Part shown: positions 50,801 through 64,000 of the stretch, piece after piece
Numbering within the stretch: the first letter of the stretch is position 1
Layout: each line of letters begins with the position of its first letter
Assembly (NCBI GenBank): GCA_946902875.1
Contig: OX336343.1
Coordinates: 9,785,754-9,849,753, forward strand
Source: Nematopogon swammerdamellus
Lineage: Eukaryota; Arthropoda; Insecta; Lepidoptera; Adelidae
Reading direction: 5' to 3'
DNA: 64,000 nt
The notes under the pieces: generated by a model
Told to the model about the DNA's origin: nothing
What the model saw: the letters and a program-made list of their open reading frames with translations, nothing else
The model's database searches: none
Program-made: the position numbers and the translations under genes

Positions 50801-53800
50801 AAGTTCACTTTTTTGCTGTAACAACATGTGTCATTGCGTGATTTTCTGGCATACAGCTTTGGTGGACACAAAGCCTCGTTTGGCCGTTATAATTTTTTCA
50901 GTTTCTAATACTTAGCTGAGTATTGAAATAATTTATTTTTTAAATTTAAAGGTCTAATCCCCTAATTACCAAGTTCACTTTTATGCTGTAACAACATGTG
51001 TCATTGCTTGATTTTTTTTCATATAGCCTTGGTGGACACAAAGTCTTGTTTGGCTGTTATAATTTTTTCAGTTTCTAACACTTAGCTGAGTATTGAAATA
51101 ATTTATTTTTAAAATTTAAAGGTCTAATCCCCTAATTACGGAGTTCACTTTTTTGCTGTAACAACATGTGTCATTGTTTCATTTTCTTTCATATAGCGTT
51201 GGTGGACACAAAGCCTCGTTTGGCCGTTATAATTTTTTCAGTTTCTAATACTCAGCTGAGTATTTAAGTAATTTATTTTTAAAATTTAAAGGTCTAATCC
51301 CCTAACTACGAAGTTCACTTTTATGATGTGACAACATGTGCCATTACGGGATTTTCTTACGTATAGTTTTGGTGGACGCAAAGCCTCGTTTGGCCGTTAT
51401 AATTTTTTCAGTTTCTAACACTTAGCTGAGTATTGAAATAATTTATTTTTAAAAATTAAAGGTCTAATCCCCTAATTACGGAGTTCACTTTTTTGCTGTA
51501 ACAATATGTGTCATTGCTTCATTTTCTTTCATATAGCCTTGGTGGACACAAAGCCTCGTTTGGCCGTTATAATTTTTTCAGTTTCTAATACTTAGCTGAG
51601 TATTGAAATAATTTATTTTTTAAATTTAAAGGTCTAATCCCCTAATTACGGAGTTGACCTTTTTGCTGTAACAACATGTGTCATTGCGTGATTTTCTGGC
51701 ATATAACCTTGGTGGACACAAAGTCTCGTTTGGCCGTTATAATTTTTTCAGTTTCTAATACTTAGCCGAGTATTGAAATACTTTATTTTTAAATTTTAAA
51801 GGTCTAATCCCCTAATTACGGAGTTCACTTTTTTGCTGTAACAACATGTGTCATTGTTTGATTTTCTTTCATATAGCCTTGGTGGACACAAACTCTCATT
51901 TGGCCGTTATAATTTTTTCAGTTTCTAATACTTAGCTGAGTATGGAAATAAATTATTTTATTTTTAAAATTTAAAGGTCTAATCCCCTAATTACGGAGTT
52001 CACTTTTTTGCTGTAACAACATGTGTCATTGCTTCATTTTCTTTCATATAGCCTTGGTGGACACAAAGCCTCGTTTGGCCGTAATAATTTTTTCAGTGTC
52101 TAATACTTAGCTGAGTATTGAAATAATATATTTTTTAAAATTTAAAGGTCTAATCCCCTAATTACGGAGTTTACCTTTTTGCTGTAACAATACGTGTCGT
52201 GGCCTGATTTTCTGTCGTATAGCCTTGCTGGACACAAAGCCTCGTTTGGCCGTTATAATTTTTTCAGTTTCTAATACTTAGCTGAGTATTGAAATAATTT
52301 ATTTCTAAAATTTAAAGGTCTAATCCCCTAATTACGGAGTTCACTTTTTTGCTGTAACAACATGTGTCATTGCTTCATTTTCTTTCATATAGCCTTGGTG
52401 GAGACAAAGCCTCGTTTGGCCGTTATAATTTTTTCAGTGTCTAATACTTAGCTGAGTATTGAAATAATATTTTTTTTAAATTTAAAGGTCTAATCCCCTA
52501 ATTACGGAGTTTACCTTTTTGCTGTAACAATACGTGTCGTGGCCTGATTTTCTGTCGTATAGCCTTGGTGGACACAAAGCCTCGTTTGGCCGTTATAATT
52601 TTTTTAGTTTCTAATACTTAGCTGAGCATTGAAATACTTTATTTTTAAATTTTAAAGGTCTAATCCCCTAATTACGGAGTTGACCTTTTTGCTGTAACAA
52701 TACGTGTCATGGCCTGATTTTCTGTCGTATAGCCTTGGTGGACACAATGCCTCGTTTGGCCGTTATAATTTTTTTAGTTTCTAATACTTAGCTGAGCATT
52801 GAAATACTTTATTTTTAAATTTTAAAGGTCTAATCCCCTAATTACGGAGTTCACTTTTTTGCTGTAACAACATGTGTCATTGCTTCATTTTCGTTCATAT
52901 AGCCTTGGTGGACACAAAGCCTCGTTTGGCCGTTATAATTTTTTCAGTGTCTAATACTTAGCTGAGTATTGAAATAATTATTTTTTTTAATTTAAAGGTC
53001 TAATCCCCTAATTACGGAGTTTACCTTTTTGCTGTAACAATACGTGTCGTGGCCTGATTTTCTGTGGTATAGCCTTGGCGGACACAAAGCCTCGTTTGGC
53101 CGTTATAATTTTTTCAGTTTCTAATACTTAGCTGAGTATGGAAATAAATTATTTTTAAAATTTAAATATCTAATCCCCTAATAACGAAGTTCACTTTTTT
53201 GCTGTAACAACATGTGTCATTGCGTGATTTTCTGGCATACAGCCTTGGTGGACACAAAGCCTCGTTTGGCCGTTATAATTTTTTCAGTTTCTAATACTTA
53301 GCTGAGTATTGAAATAATTTATTTTTTAAATTTAAAGGTCTAATCCCCTAATTACCAAGTTCACTTTTATGCTGTAACAACATGTGTCATTGCTTGATTT
53401 TTTTTCATATAGCCTTGGTGGACACAAAGTCTTGTTTGGCTGTTATAATTTTTTCAGTTTCTAACACTTAGCTGAGTATTGAAATAATTTATTTTTAAAA
53501 TTTAAAGGTCTAATCCCCTAATTACGGAGTTCACTTTTTTGCTGTAACAACATGTGTCATTGTTTCATTTTCTTTCATATAGCGTTGGTGGACACAAAGC
53601 CTCGTTTGGCCGTTATAATTTTTTCAGTTTCTAATACTCAGCTGAGTATTTAAGTAATTTATTTTTAAAATTTAAAGGTCTAATCCCCTAACTACGAAGT
53701 TCACTTTTATGATGTGACAACATGTGCCATTACGGGATTTTCTTACGTATAGTTTTGGTGGACGCAAAGCCTCGTTTGGCCGTTATAATTTTTTCAGTTT

Positions 53801-54190
53801 CTAACACTTAGCTGAGTATTGAAATAATTTATTTTTAAAAATTAAAGGTCTAATCCCCTAATTACGGAGTTCACTTTTTTGCTGTAACAATATGTGTCAT
53901 TGCTTCATTTTCTTTCATATAGCCTTGGTGGACACAAAGCCTCGTTTGGCCGTTATAATTTTTTCAGTTTCTAATACTTAGCTGAGTATGGAAATAAATT
54001 ATTTTTAAAATTTAAATATCTAATCCCCTAACAACGAAGTTCACTTTTTTGCTGTAACAACATGTGTCATTGCGTGATTTTCTGGCATACAGCTTTGGTG
54101 GACACAAAGCCTCGTTTGGCCGTTATAATTTTTTCAGTTTCTAATACTTAGCTGAGTATTGAAATAATTTATTTTTTAAATTTAAAGGTC
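44872..54190 (-). repeat. 4,930-bp tandem duplication in the right arm
   Basis: The sequence from 44,872 recurs from 49,802. Markers at offset 4,930 include GACAACATATGCC (45,041 and 49,971), ATACTTTGCTGAG (45,468 and 50,398) and CACAAACTCTCATTTGG (46,957 and 51,887). The offset becomes 4,935 after a 5-bp insertion near 51,956. Copy 2 follows copy 1 until about 54,190. The first copy begins exactly at the orientation switch. Confidence 0.9.
49160..49862. repeat. Mirror block, right member (703 bp)
   Basis: Inverted partner of 43,890-44,592, lying just before the second copy of the 4,930-bp duplication. It contains the only other GTGGCCAC that I noticed in the array. Confidence 0.9.
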
Positions 54191-57085
54191 TAATCCCCTA
54201 ACTACGAAGTTCACTTTTATGATGTGACAACATGTGCCATTACGGGATTTTCTTACGTATAGTTTTGGTGGACGCAAAGCCTCGTTTGGCCGTTATAATT
54301 TTTTCAGTTTCTAACACTTAGCTGAGTATTGAAATAATTTATTTTTAAAAATTAAAGGTCTAATCCCCTAATTACGGAGTTCACTTTTTTGCTGTAACAA
54401 TATGTGTCATTGCTTCATTTTCTTTCATATAGCCTTGGTGGACACAAAGCCTCGTTTGGCCGTTATAATTTTTTCAGTTTCTAATACTTAGCTGAGTATT
54501 GAAATAATTTATTTTTTAAATTTAAAGGTCTAATCCCCTAATTACGGAGTTGACCTTTTTGCTGTAACAACATGTGTCATTGCGTGATTTTCTGGCATAT
54601 AACCTTGGTGGACACAAAGTCTCGTTTGGCCGTTATAATTTTTTCAGTTTCTAATACTTAGCCGAGTATTGAAATACTTTATTTTTAAATTTTAAAGGTC
54701 TAATCCCCTAATTACGGAGTTCACTTTTTTGCTGTAACAACATGTGTCATTGTTTGATTTTCTTTCATATAGCCTTGGTGGACACAAACTCTCATTTGGC
54801 CGTTATAATTTTTTCAGTTTCTAATACTTAGCTGAGTATTGAAATAATTTATTTTTTAAATTTAAAGGTCTAATCCCCTAATTACGGAGTTCACTTTTTT
54901 GCTGTAACAACATGTGTTATTGCTTCATTTTCTTTCATATAGCCTTGGTGGACACAAAGCCTCGTTTGGCCGTAATAATTTTTTCAGTGTCTAATACTTA
55001 GCTGAGTATTGAAATAATATATTTTTTAAAATTTAAAGGTCTAATCCCCTAATTACGGAGTTTACCTTTTTGCTGTAACAATACGTGTCGTGGCCTGATT
55101 TTCTGTCGTATAGCCTTGCTGGACACAAAGCCTCGTTTGGCCGTTATAATTTTTTCAGTTTCTAATACTTAGCTGAGTATTGAAATAATTTATTTCTAAA
55201 ATTTAAAGGTCTAATCCCCTAATTACGGAGTTCACTTTTTTGCTGTAACAACATGTGTCATTGCTTCATTTTCTTTCATATAGCCTTGGTGGAGACAAAG
55301 CCTCGTTTGGCCGTTATAATTTTTTCAGTGTCTAATACTTAGCTGAGTATTGAAATAATATTTTTTTTAAATTTAAAGGTCTAATCCCCTAATTACGGAG
55401 TTTACCTTTTTGCTGTAACAAAACGTGTCGTGGCCTGATTTTCTGTCGTATAGCCTTGGTGGACACAAAGCCTCGTTTGGCCGTTATAATTTTTTTAGTT
55501 TCTAATACTTAGCTGAGCATTGAAATACTTTATTTTTAAATTTTAAAGGTCTAATCCCCTAATTACGGAGTTGACCTTTTTGCTGTAACAATACGTGTCA
55601 TGGCCTGATTTTCTGTCGTATAGCCTTGGTGGACACAATGCCTCGTTTGGCCGTTATAATTTTTTTAGTTTCTAATACTTAGCTGAGCATTGAAATACTT
55701 TATTTTTAAATTTTAAAGGTCTAATCCCCTAATTACGGAGTTCACTTTTTTGCTGTAACAACATGTGTCATTGCTTCATTTTCGTTCATATAGCCTTGGT
55801 GGACACAAAGCCTCGTTTGGCCGTTATAATTTTTTCAGTGTCTAATACTTAGCTGAGTATTGAAATAATTATTTTTTTTAATTTAAAGGTCTAATCCCCT
55901 AATTACGGAGTTTACCTTTTTGCTGTAACAATACGTGTCGTGGCCTGATTTTCTGTGGTATAGCCTTGGCGGACACAAAGCCTCGTTTGGCCGTTATAAT
56001 TTTTTCAGTTTCTAATACTTAGCTGAGTATGGAAATAAATTATTTTTAAAATTTAAATATCTAATCCCCTAATAACGAAGTTCACTTTTTTGCTGTAACA
56101 ACATGTGTCATTGCGTGATTTTCTGGCATACAGCCTTGGTGGACACAAAGCCTCGTTTGGCCGTTATAATTTTTTCAGTTTCTAATACTTAGCTGAGTAT
56201 TGAAATAATTTATTTTTTAAATTTAAAGGTCTAATCCCCTAATTACCAAGTTCACTTTTATGCTGTAACAACATGTGTCATTGCTTGATTTTTTTTCATA
56301 TAGCCTTGGTGGACACAAAGTCTTGTTTGGCTGTTATAATTTTTTCAGTTTCTAACACTTAGCTGAGTATTGAAATAATTTATTTTTAAAATTTAAAGGT
56401 CTAATCCCCTAATTACGGAGTTCACTTTTTTGCTGTAACAACATGTGTCATTGTTTCATTTTCTTTCATATAGCGTTGGTGGACACAAAGCCTCGTTTGG
56501 CCGTTATAATTTTTTCAGTTTCTAATACTCAGCTGAGTATTTAAGTAATTTATTTTTAAAATTTAAAGGTCTAATCCCCTAACTACGAAGTTCACTTTTA
56601 TGATGTGACAACATGTGCCATTACGGGATTTTCTTACGTATAGTTTTGGTGGACGCAAAGCCTCGTTTGGCCGTTATAATTTTTTCAGTTTCTAACACTT
56701 AGCTGAGTATTGAAATAATTTATTTTTAAAAATTAAAGGTCTAATCCCCTAATTACGGAGTTCACTTTTTTGCTGTAACAATATGTGTCATTGCTTCATT
56801 TTCTTTCATATAGCCTTGGTGGACACAAAGCCTCGTTTGGCCGTTATAATTTTTTCAGTTTCTAATACTTAGCTGAGTATGGAAATAAATTATTTTTAAA
56901 ATTTAAATATCTAATCCCCTAACAACGAAGTTCACTTTTTTGCTGTAACAACATGTGTCATTGCGTGATTTTCTGGCATACAGCTTTGGTGGACACAAAG
57001 CCTCGTTTGGCCGTTATAATTTTTTCAGTTTCTAATACTTAGCTGAGTATTGAAATAATTTATTTTTTAAATTTAAAGGTCTAAT
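51299..57085 (-). repeat. About 2,891-bp tandem duplication in the right arm
   Basis: The block from about 51,299 recurs from about 54,195. Markers are CACAATGCCTCG (52,743 and 55,634, offset 2,891) and AACTACGAAGTTC (51,304 and 54,200, offset 2,896, the difference being the 5-bp insertion in the first copy). The second copy ends near 57,085. This duplication is younger than or overlaps the 4,930-bp one. Confidence 0.85.
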
Positions 57086-60000
57086 CCCCTAATTACCAAG
57101 TTCACTTTTATGCTGTAACAACATGTGTCATTGCTTCATTTTTTTTCATATAGCCTTGGTGGACACAAAGTCTTGTTTGGCTGTTATAATTTTTTCAGTT
57201 TCTAACACTTAGCTGAGTATTGAAATAATTTATTTTTAAAATTTAAAGGTCTAATCCCCTAATTACGGAGTTCACTTTTTTGCTGTAACAACATGTGTCA
57301 TTGTTTCATTTTCTTTCATATAGCGTTGGTGGACACAAAGCCTCGTTTGGCCGTTATAATTTTTTCAGTTTCTAATACTTAGCTGAGTATGGAAATAAAT
57401 TATTTTTAAAATTTAAATATCTAATCCCCTAACAACGAAGTTCACTTTTTTGCTGTAACAACATGTCTCATTGCGTGATTTTCTGGCATACAGCTTTGGT
57501 GGACACAAAGCCTCGTTTGGCCGTTATAATTTTTTCAGTTTCTAATACTTAGCTGAGTATTGAAATAATTTATTTTTTAAATTTAAAGGTCTAATCCCCT
57601 AATTACCAAGTTCACTTTTATGCTGTAACAACATGTGTCATTGCTTGATTTTTTTTCATATAGCCTTGGTGGACACAAAGTCTTGTTTGGCTGTTATAAT
57701 TTTTTCAGTTTCTAACACTTAGCTGAGTATTGAAATAATTTATTTTTAAAATTTAAAGGTCTAATCCCCTAATTACGGAGTTCACTTTTTTGCTGTAACA
57801 ACATGTGTCATTGTTTCATTTTCTTTCATATAGCGTTGGTGGACACAAAGCCTCGTTTGGCCGTTATAATTTTTTCAGTTTCTAATACTCAGCTGAGTAT
57901 TTAAGTAATTTATTTTTAAAATTTAAAGGTCTAATCCCCTAACTACGAAGTTCACTTTTATGATGTGACAACATGTGCCATTACGGGATTTTCTTACGTA
58001 TAGTTTTGGTGGACGCAAAGCCTCGTTTGGCCGTTATAATTTTTTCAGTTTCTAACACTTAGCTGAGTATTGAAATAATTTATTTTTAAAAATTAAAGGT
58101 CTAATCCCCTAATTACGGAGTTCACTTTTTTGCTGTAACAATATGTGTCATTGCTTCATTTTCTTTCATATAGCCTTGGTGGACAGAAAGCCTCGTTTGG
58201 CCGTTATAATTTTTTCAGTTTCTAATACTTAGCTGAGTATTGAAATAATTTATTTTTTAAATTTAAAGGTCTAATCCCCTAATTACGGAGTTGACCTTTT
58301 TGCTGTAACAACATGTGTCATTGCGTGATTTTCTGGCATATAACCTTGGTGGACACAAAGTCTCGTTTGGCCGTTATAATTTTTTCAGTTTCTAATACTT
58401 AGCCGAGTATTGAAATACTTTATTTTTAAATTTTAAAGGTCTAATCCCCTAATTACGGAGTTCACTTTTTTGCTGTAACAACATGTGTCATTGTTTGATT
58501 TTCTTTCATATAGCCTTGGTGGACACAAACTCTCATTTGGCCGTTATAATTTTTTCAGTTTCTAATACTTAGCTGAGTATGGAAATAAATTATTTTTAAA
58601 ATTTAAATGTCTAATCCCCTAATTACGAAGTTCACTTTTTTGCTGTAACAACATGTGTCATTGCGTGATTTTCTGGCATACAGCCTTGGTGAACACAAAG
58701 CCTCGTTTGGCTGTTATAATTTTTTCAGTTTCTAATACTTAGCTGAGTATTGAAATAATTTATTTTTAAAATTTAAAGGTCTAATCCCCTAATTACGAAG
58801 TTCACTTTTATGCTGTAACAACATGTGTCATTGCTTGATTTTTTTTCGTATAGCCTTGGTGGACACAAAGTCTCGTTTGGCTGTTATAATTTTTTCAGTT
58901 TCTAACACTTAGCTGAGTATTGAAATAATTTATTTCTAAAATTTAAAGGTCTAATCCCCTAATTACGGAGTTCACTTTTTTGCTGTAACAACATGTGTCA
59001 TTGCTTCATTTTCTTTCATATAGCCTTGGTGGACACAAAGCCTCGTTTGGCCGTAATAATTTTTTCAGTGTCTAATACTTAGCTGAGTATTGAAATAATA
59101 TATTTTTTTAAATTTAAAGGTCTAATCCCCTAATTACGGAGTTTACCTTTTTGCTGTAACAATACCTGTCGTGGCCTGATTTTCTGTCGTATAGCCTTGC
59201 TGGACACAAAGCCTCGTTTGGCCGTTATAATTTTTTCAGTTTCTAATACTTAGCTGAGTATTGAAATAATTTATTTCTAAAATTTAAAGGTCTAATCCCC
59301 TAATTACGGAGTTCACTTTTTTGCTGTAACAACATGTGTCATTGCTTCATTTTCTTTCATATAGCCTTCGTGGAGACAAAGCCTCGTTTGGCCGTTATAA
59401 TTTTTTCAGTGTCTAATACTTAGCTGAGTATTGAAATAATATTTTTTTTTAATTTAAAGGTCTAATCCCCTAATTACGGAGTTTACCTTTTTGCTGTAAC
59501 AATACTTGTCGTGGCCTGATTTTCTGTGGTATAGCCTTGGCGGACACAAAGCTTCGTTTGGCCGTTATAATTTTTTTAGTTTCTAATACTTAGCTGAGCA
59601 TTGAAATACTTTATTTTTAAAATTTAAATATCTAATCCCCTAATAACGAAGTTGACCTTTTTGCTGTAACAATACGTGTAATGGCCTGATTTTCTGTCGT
59701 ATAGCCTTGGTGGACACAAAGCCTCGTTTGGCCGTTATAATTTTTTCAGTTTCTAATACTTAGCTGAGTATTGAAATAATTTATTTTTTAAATTTAAAGG
59801 TCTAATCCCCTAATTACGGAGTTCACTTTTATGCTGTAACAACATGTGTCATTGCTTGATTTTTTTTCATATAGCCTTGGTGGACACAAAGCCTCGTTTG
59901 GCCGTTATAATTTTTTCAGTGTCTAATACTTAGCTGAGTATTGAAATAATTATTTTTTTTAATTTAAGGGTCTAATCCCCTAATTACGGAGTTTACCTTT

Positions 60001-63000
60001 TTGCTGTAACAATACTTGTCGTGGCCTGATTTTCTGTGGTATAGCCTTGGCGGACACAAAGCCTCGTTTGGCCGTTATAATTTTTTCAGTTTCTAATACT
60101 TAGCTGAGTATGGAAATAAATTATTTTTAAAATTTAAATATCTAATCCCCTAATAACGAAGTTCACTTTTTTGCTGTAACAACATGTGTCATTGCGTGAT
60201 TTTCTGGCATACAGCCTTGGTAGACACAAAGCCTCGTTTGGCCGTTATAATTTTTTCAGTTTCTAATACTTAGCTGAGTATTGAAATAATTTATTTTTTA
60301 AATTTAAAGGTCTAATCCCCTAATTACCAAGTTCACTTTTATGCTGTAACAACATGTGTCATTGCTTGATTTTTTTTCATATAGCCTTGGTGGACACAAA
60401 GTCTTGTTTGGCTGTTATAATTTTTTCAGTTTCTAACACTTAGCTGAGTATTGAAATAATTTATTTTTAAATTTTAAAGGTCTAATCCCCTAATTACGGA
60501 GTTCACTTTTTTGCTGTAACAACATGTGTCATTGTTTCATTTTCTTTCATATAGCGTTGGTGGACGCAAAGCCTCGTTTGGCCGTTATAATTTTTTCAGT
60601 GTCTAATACTTAGCTGAGTATTGAAATAATATTTTTTTTTAAATTTAAAGGTCTAATCCCCTAATTACGGAGTTTACCTTTTTGCTGTAACAATACGTGT
60701 CGTGGCCTGATTTTCTGTCGTATAGCCTTGCTGGACACAAAGCCTCGTTTGGCCGTTATAATTTTTTCAGTTTCTAATACTTAGCTGAGTATGGAAATAA
60801 ATTATTTTTAAAAATTAAAGGTCTAATCCCCTAATTACGGAGTTCACTTTTTTGCTGTAACAATATGTGTCATTGCTTCATTTTCTTTCATATAGCCTTG
60901 GTGGACACAAAGCCTCGTTTGGCCGTTATAATTTTTTCAGTTTCTAATACTCAGCTGAGTATTTAAGTAATTTATTTATAAAATTTAAAGGTCTAATCCC
61001 CTAACTACGAAGTTCACTTTTATGATGTGACAACATGTGCCATTACGGGATTTTCTTACGTATAGTTTTGGTGGACGCAAAGCCTCGTTTGGCCGTTATA
61101 ATTTTTTCAGTTTCTAACACTTAGCTGAGTATTGAAATAATTTATTTTTAAAAATTAAAGGTCTAATCCCCTAATTACGGAGTTCACTTTTTTGCTGTAA
61201 CAATATGTGTCATTGCTTCATTTTCTTTCATAAAGCCTTGGTGGACACAAAGCCTCGTTTGGCCGTTATAATTTTTTCAGTTTCTAATACTTAGCTGAGT
61301 ATTGAAATAATTTATTTTTTAAATTTAAAGGTCTAATCCCCTAATTACGGAGTTGACCTTTTTGCTGTAACAACATGTGTCATTGCGTGATTTTCTGGCA
61401 TATAACCTTGGTGGACACAAAGTCTCGTTTGGCCGTTATAATTTTTTCAGTTTCTAATACTTAGCCGAGTATTGAAATACTTTATTTTTAAATTTTAAAG
61501 GTCTAATCCCCTAATTACGGAGTTCACTTTTTTGCTGTAATAACATGTGTCATTGTTTGATTTTCTTTCATATAGCCTTGGTGGACACAAACTCTCATTT
61601 GGCCGTTATAATTTTTTCAGTTTCTAATACTTAGCTGAGTATGGAAATAAATTATTTTTAAAATTTAAATGTCTAATCCCCTAATTACGAAGTTCACTTT
61701 TTTGCTGTAACAACATGTGTCATTGCGTGATTTTCTGGCATACAGCCTTGGTGAACACAAAGCCTTGTTTGGCTGTTATAATTTTTTCAGTTTCTAATAC
61801 TTAGCTGAGTATTGAAATAAATTATTTTTAAAATTTAAAGGTCTAATCCCCTAATTACGAAGTTCACTTTTATGCTGTAACAACATGTGTCATTGCTTGA
61901 TTTTTTTTCGTATAGCCTTGGTGGACACAAAGTCTCGTTTGGCTGTTATAATTTTTTCAGTTTCTAACACTTAGCTGAGTATTGAAATAATTTATTTCTA
62001 AAATTTAAAGGTCTAATCCCCTAATTACGGAGTTCACTTTTTTGCTGTAACAACATGTGTCATTGCTTCATTTTCTTTCATATAGCCTTGGTGGACACAA
62101 AGCCTCGTTTGGCCGTAATAATTTTTTCAGTGTCTAATACTTAGCTGAGTATTGAAATAATATTTTTTTTTAAATTTAAAGGTCTAATCCCCTAATTACG
62201 GAGTTTACCTTTTTGCTGTAACAATACGTGTTGTGGCCTGATTTTCTGTCGTATAGCCTTGCTGGACACAAAGCCTCGTTTGGCCGTTATAATTTTTTCA
62301 GTTTCTAATACTTAGCTGAGTATGGAAATAAATTATTTTTAAAATTTAAATGTCTAATCCCCTAATAACGAAGTTCACTTTTTTGCTGTAACAACATGTG
62401 TCATTGCGTGATTTTCTGGCATACAGCCTTGGTGGACGCAAAGCCTCGTTTGGCCGTTATAATTTTTTCAGTTTCTAATACTTAGCTGAGTATTGAAATA
62501 ATTTATTTTTTAAATTTAAAGGTCTAATCCCCTAATTACGAAGTTCACTTTTATGCTGTGACAACATGTGTCATTGCTTGATTTTTTTTCATATAGCCTT
62601 GGTGGACACAGAGTCTCGTTTGGCTGTTATAATTTTTTTCAGTTTCTAACACTTAGCTGAGTATTGGAATAATTTATTTTTAAAATTTAAAGGTCTAATC
62701 CCCTAATTACGGAGTTCACTTTTATGATGTAAAAATATGTGTCATTGCTTCATTTTCTTTCATATAGCCTTGGTGGACACAAAGCCTCGTTTGGCCGTTA
62801 TAATTTTTTCAGTTTCTAATACTTAGCTGAGTATTGAAATAATTTATTTTTTAAATTTAAAGGTCTAATCCCCTAATTACGGAGTTGACCTTTTTGCTGT
62901 AACAATACGTGTCATGGCCTGATTTTCTGTCGTATAGCCTTGGTGGACACAAAGCCTCGTTTGGCCGTTATAATTTTTTTAGTTTCTAATACTTAGCTGA

Positions 63001-64000
63001 GCATTGAAATACTTTAATTTTAAATTTTAAAGGTCTAATCCCCTAATTACGGAGTTCAATTTTTTGCTGTAACAACATGTGTCATTGCTTCATTTTCTTT
63101 CATATAGCCTTGGTGGACACAAAGCCTCGTTTCGCCGTTATAATTTTTTCAGTTTCTAATACTTAGCTGAGTATTGAAATAATTTATTTTTTAAATTTAA
63201 AGGTCTAATCCCCTAATTACGGAGTTGACCTTTTTGCTGTAACAACATGTGTCATTGCGTGATTTTCTGGCATATAACCTTGGTGGACACAAAGCCTCGT
63301 TTGGCCGTTATAATTTTTTCAGTTTCTAACACTTAGCCGAGTATTGAAATACTTTATTTTTAAATTTTAAAGGTCTAATCCCCTAATTACGGAGTTTACT
63401 TTTTTGCTGTAACAACATGTCTCATTGCGTGATTTTCTGGCATATAGCCTTGGTGGACACAAAGCCTCGTTTCGCCGTTATAATTTTTTCAGTTTCTAAT
63501 ACTTAGCTGAGTATTGAAATAATTTATTTTTTAAATTAAAAGGTCTAATCCCCTAATTACGAAGTTCACTTTTATGCTGTAACAACATGTGTCATCGCTT
63601 GATTTTTTTTCATATAGCCTTGGTGGACACAAAGCCTCGTTTGGCCGTAATAATTTTTTCAGTGTCTAATACTTAGCTGAGTATTGAAATAATATTTTTT
63701 TTTTAATTTAAAGGTCTAATCCCCTAATTACGGAGTTTACCTTTTTGCTGTAACAATATGTGTCGTGGCCTGATTTTCTGTCGTATAGCCTTGCTGGACA
63801 CAAAGCCTCGTTTGGCCGTTATAATTTTTTCAGTTTCTAATACTTAGCTGAGTATGGAAATAAATTATTTTTAAAATTTAAATGTCTAATCCCCTAATAA
63901 CGAAGTTCACTTTTTTGCTGTAACAACATGTGTCATTGCGTGATTTTCTGGCATACAGCCTTGGTGGACGCAAAGCCTCGTTTGGCCGTTATAATTTTTT

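Larger units (their letters stand above)
44872..64000 (-). repeat. 170-bp satellite, right arm reversed (about 112 monomers)
   Basis: This is the same monomer as the left arm in reverse complement: GGTCTAATCCCCTAATTACG, GAGTTCAC, TTTTTTGCTGTAACAACATG, GTGTCATTGCTTCATTTTCT, CCTTGGTGGACACAAAGCC, TCGTTTGGCCGTTATAAT. The array runs off the right edge, so its full length is unknown. Several subtypes here were not seen on the left, for example ATATAGCGTTGGTGG (46,261; 48,641; 51,191; 53,577), TAATTACCAAGTTC (46,034; 48,414; 50,964) and GTGGTATAGCCTTGGCGG. Others are shared, such as the TAGTTTTGGTGGACGC type, so the arms have a common origin but have been homogenised partly apart. Confidence 0.98.

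Noticed and set aside
18690..64000. CRISPR array
   Set aside because: The whole 170-bp unit is conserved with no short repeat and unique spacer pattern, and the flanks are eukaryotic transposon relics.
18690..64000. CENP-B box in the monomer
   Set aside because: I looked for the TTCG....CGGG-type pattern and saw none on either strand of the common monomer.

Overview
This window looks like non-coding, repeat-rich DNA from an insect, most likely a moth or butterfly (Lepidoptera). The call rests on several interspersed repeats whose ends I recognise as common in lepidopteran genomes: AGGGTTCCGTAC-type elements with a GACTCGCACTTGG tail, a repeat ending in GAAGTCGGTTAAAAA, and an element beginning in a GCCCGCGGCTTCGC motif. 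There are two decayed non-LTR retrotransposon C-terminal fragments. I found no intact protein-coding gene, no complete tRNA or rRNA gene, and nothing bacterial such as operons or CRISPR. Species and chromosome cannot be told from the sequence.

Layout. Positions 1-18,657 are a mosaic of transposon relics and unassigned DNA: three AGGGTTCCG-type elements (466-1,430; 4,165-4,570; 16,179-16,537, reversed), a tRNA-derived SINE-like element (about 1,980-2,152, reversed), retroelement fragments (3,515-3,730 reversed; 10,437-10,721), a 12-copy minisatellite of 130 bp (6,551-8,160), and a fold-back element (17,190-17,941) split by a Harbinger-like MITE (17,332-17,813).

From about 18,690 to the right edge (over 45 kb) the DNA is one satellite with a 170-bp monomer. 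The left arm (18,690-44,868, about 154 monomers) runs in one orientation. At 44,869-44,871 the orientation flips with no unique spacer, and the right arm (44,872-64,000, about 112 monomers, still open at the edge) runs reversed. The arms contain large in-register tandem duplications (4,587, 3,230, 1,020, 4,930 and about 2,891 bp, all close to multiples of 170). They also share a 703-bp near-exact mirror-image block (43,890-44,592 against 49,160-49,862).

No genes act together here. The main interest is the architecture of the inverted higher-order satellite, its dyad motif, and the nested and template-switch structures in the flank.
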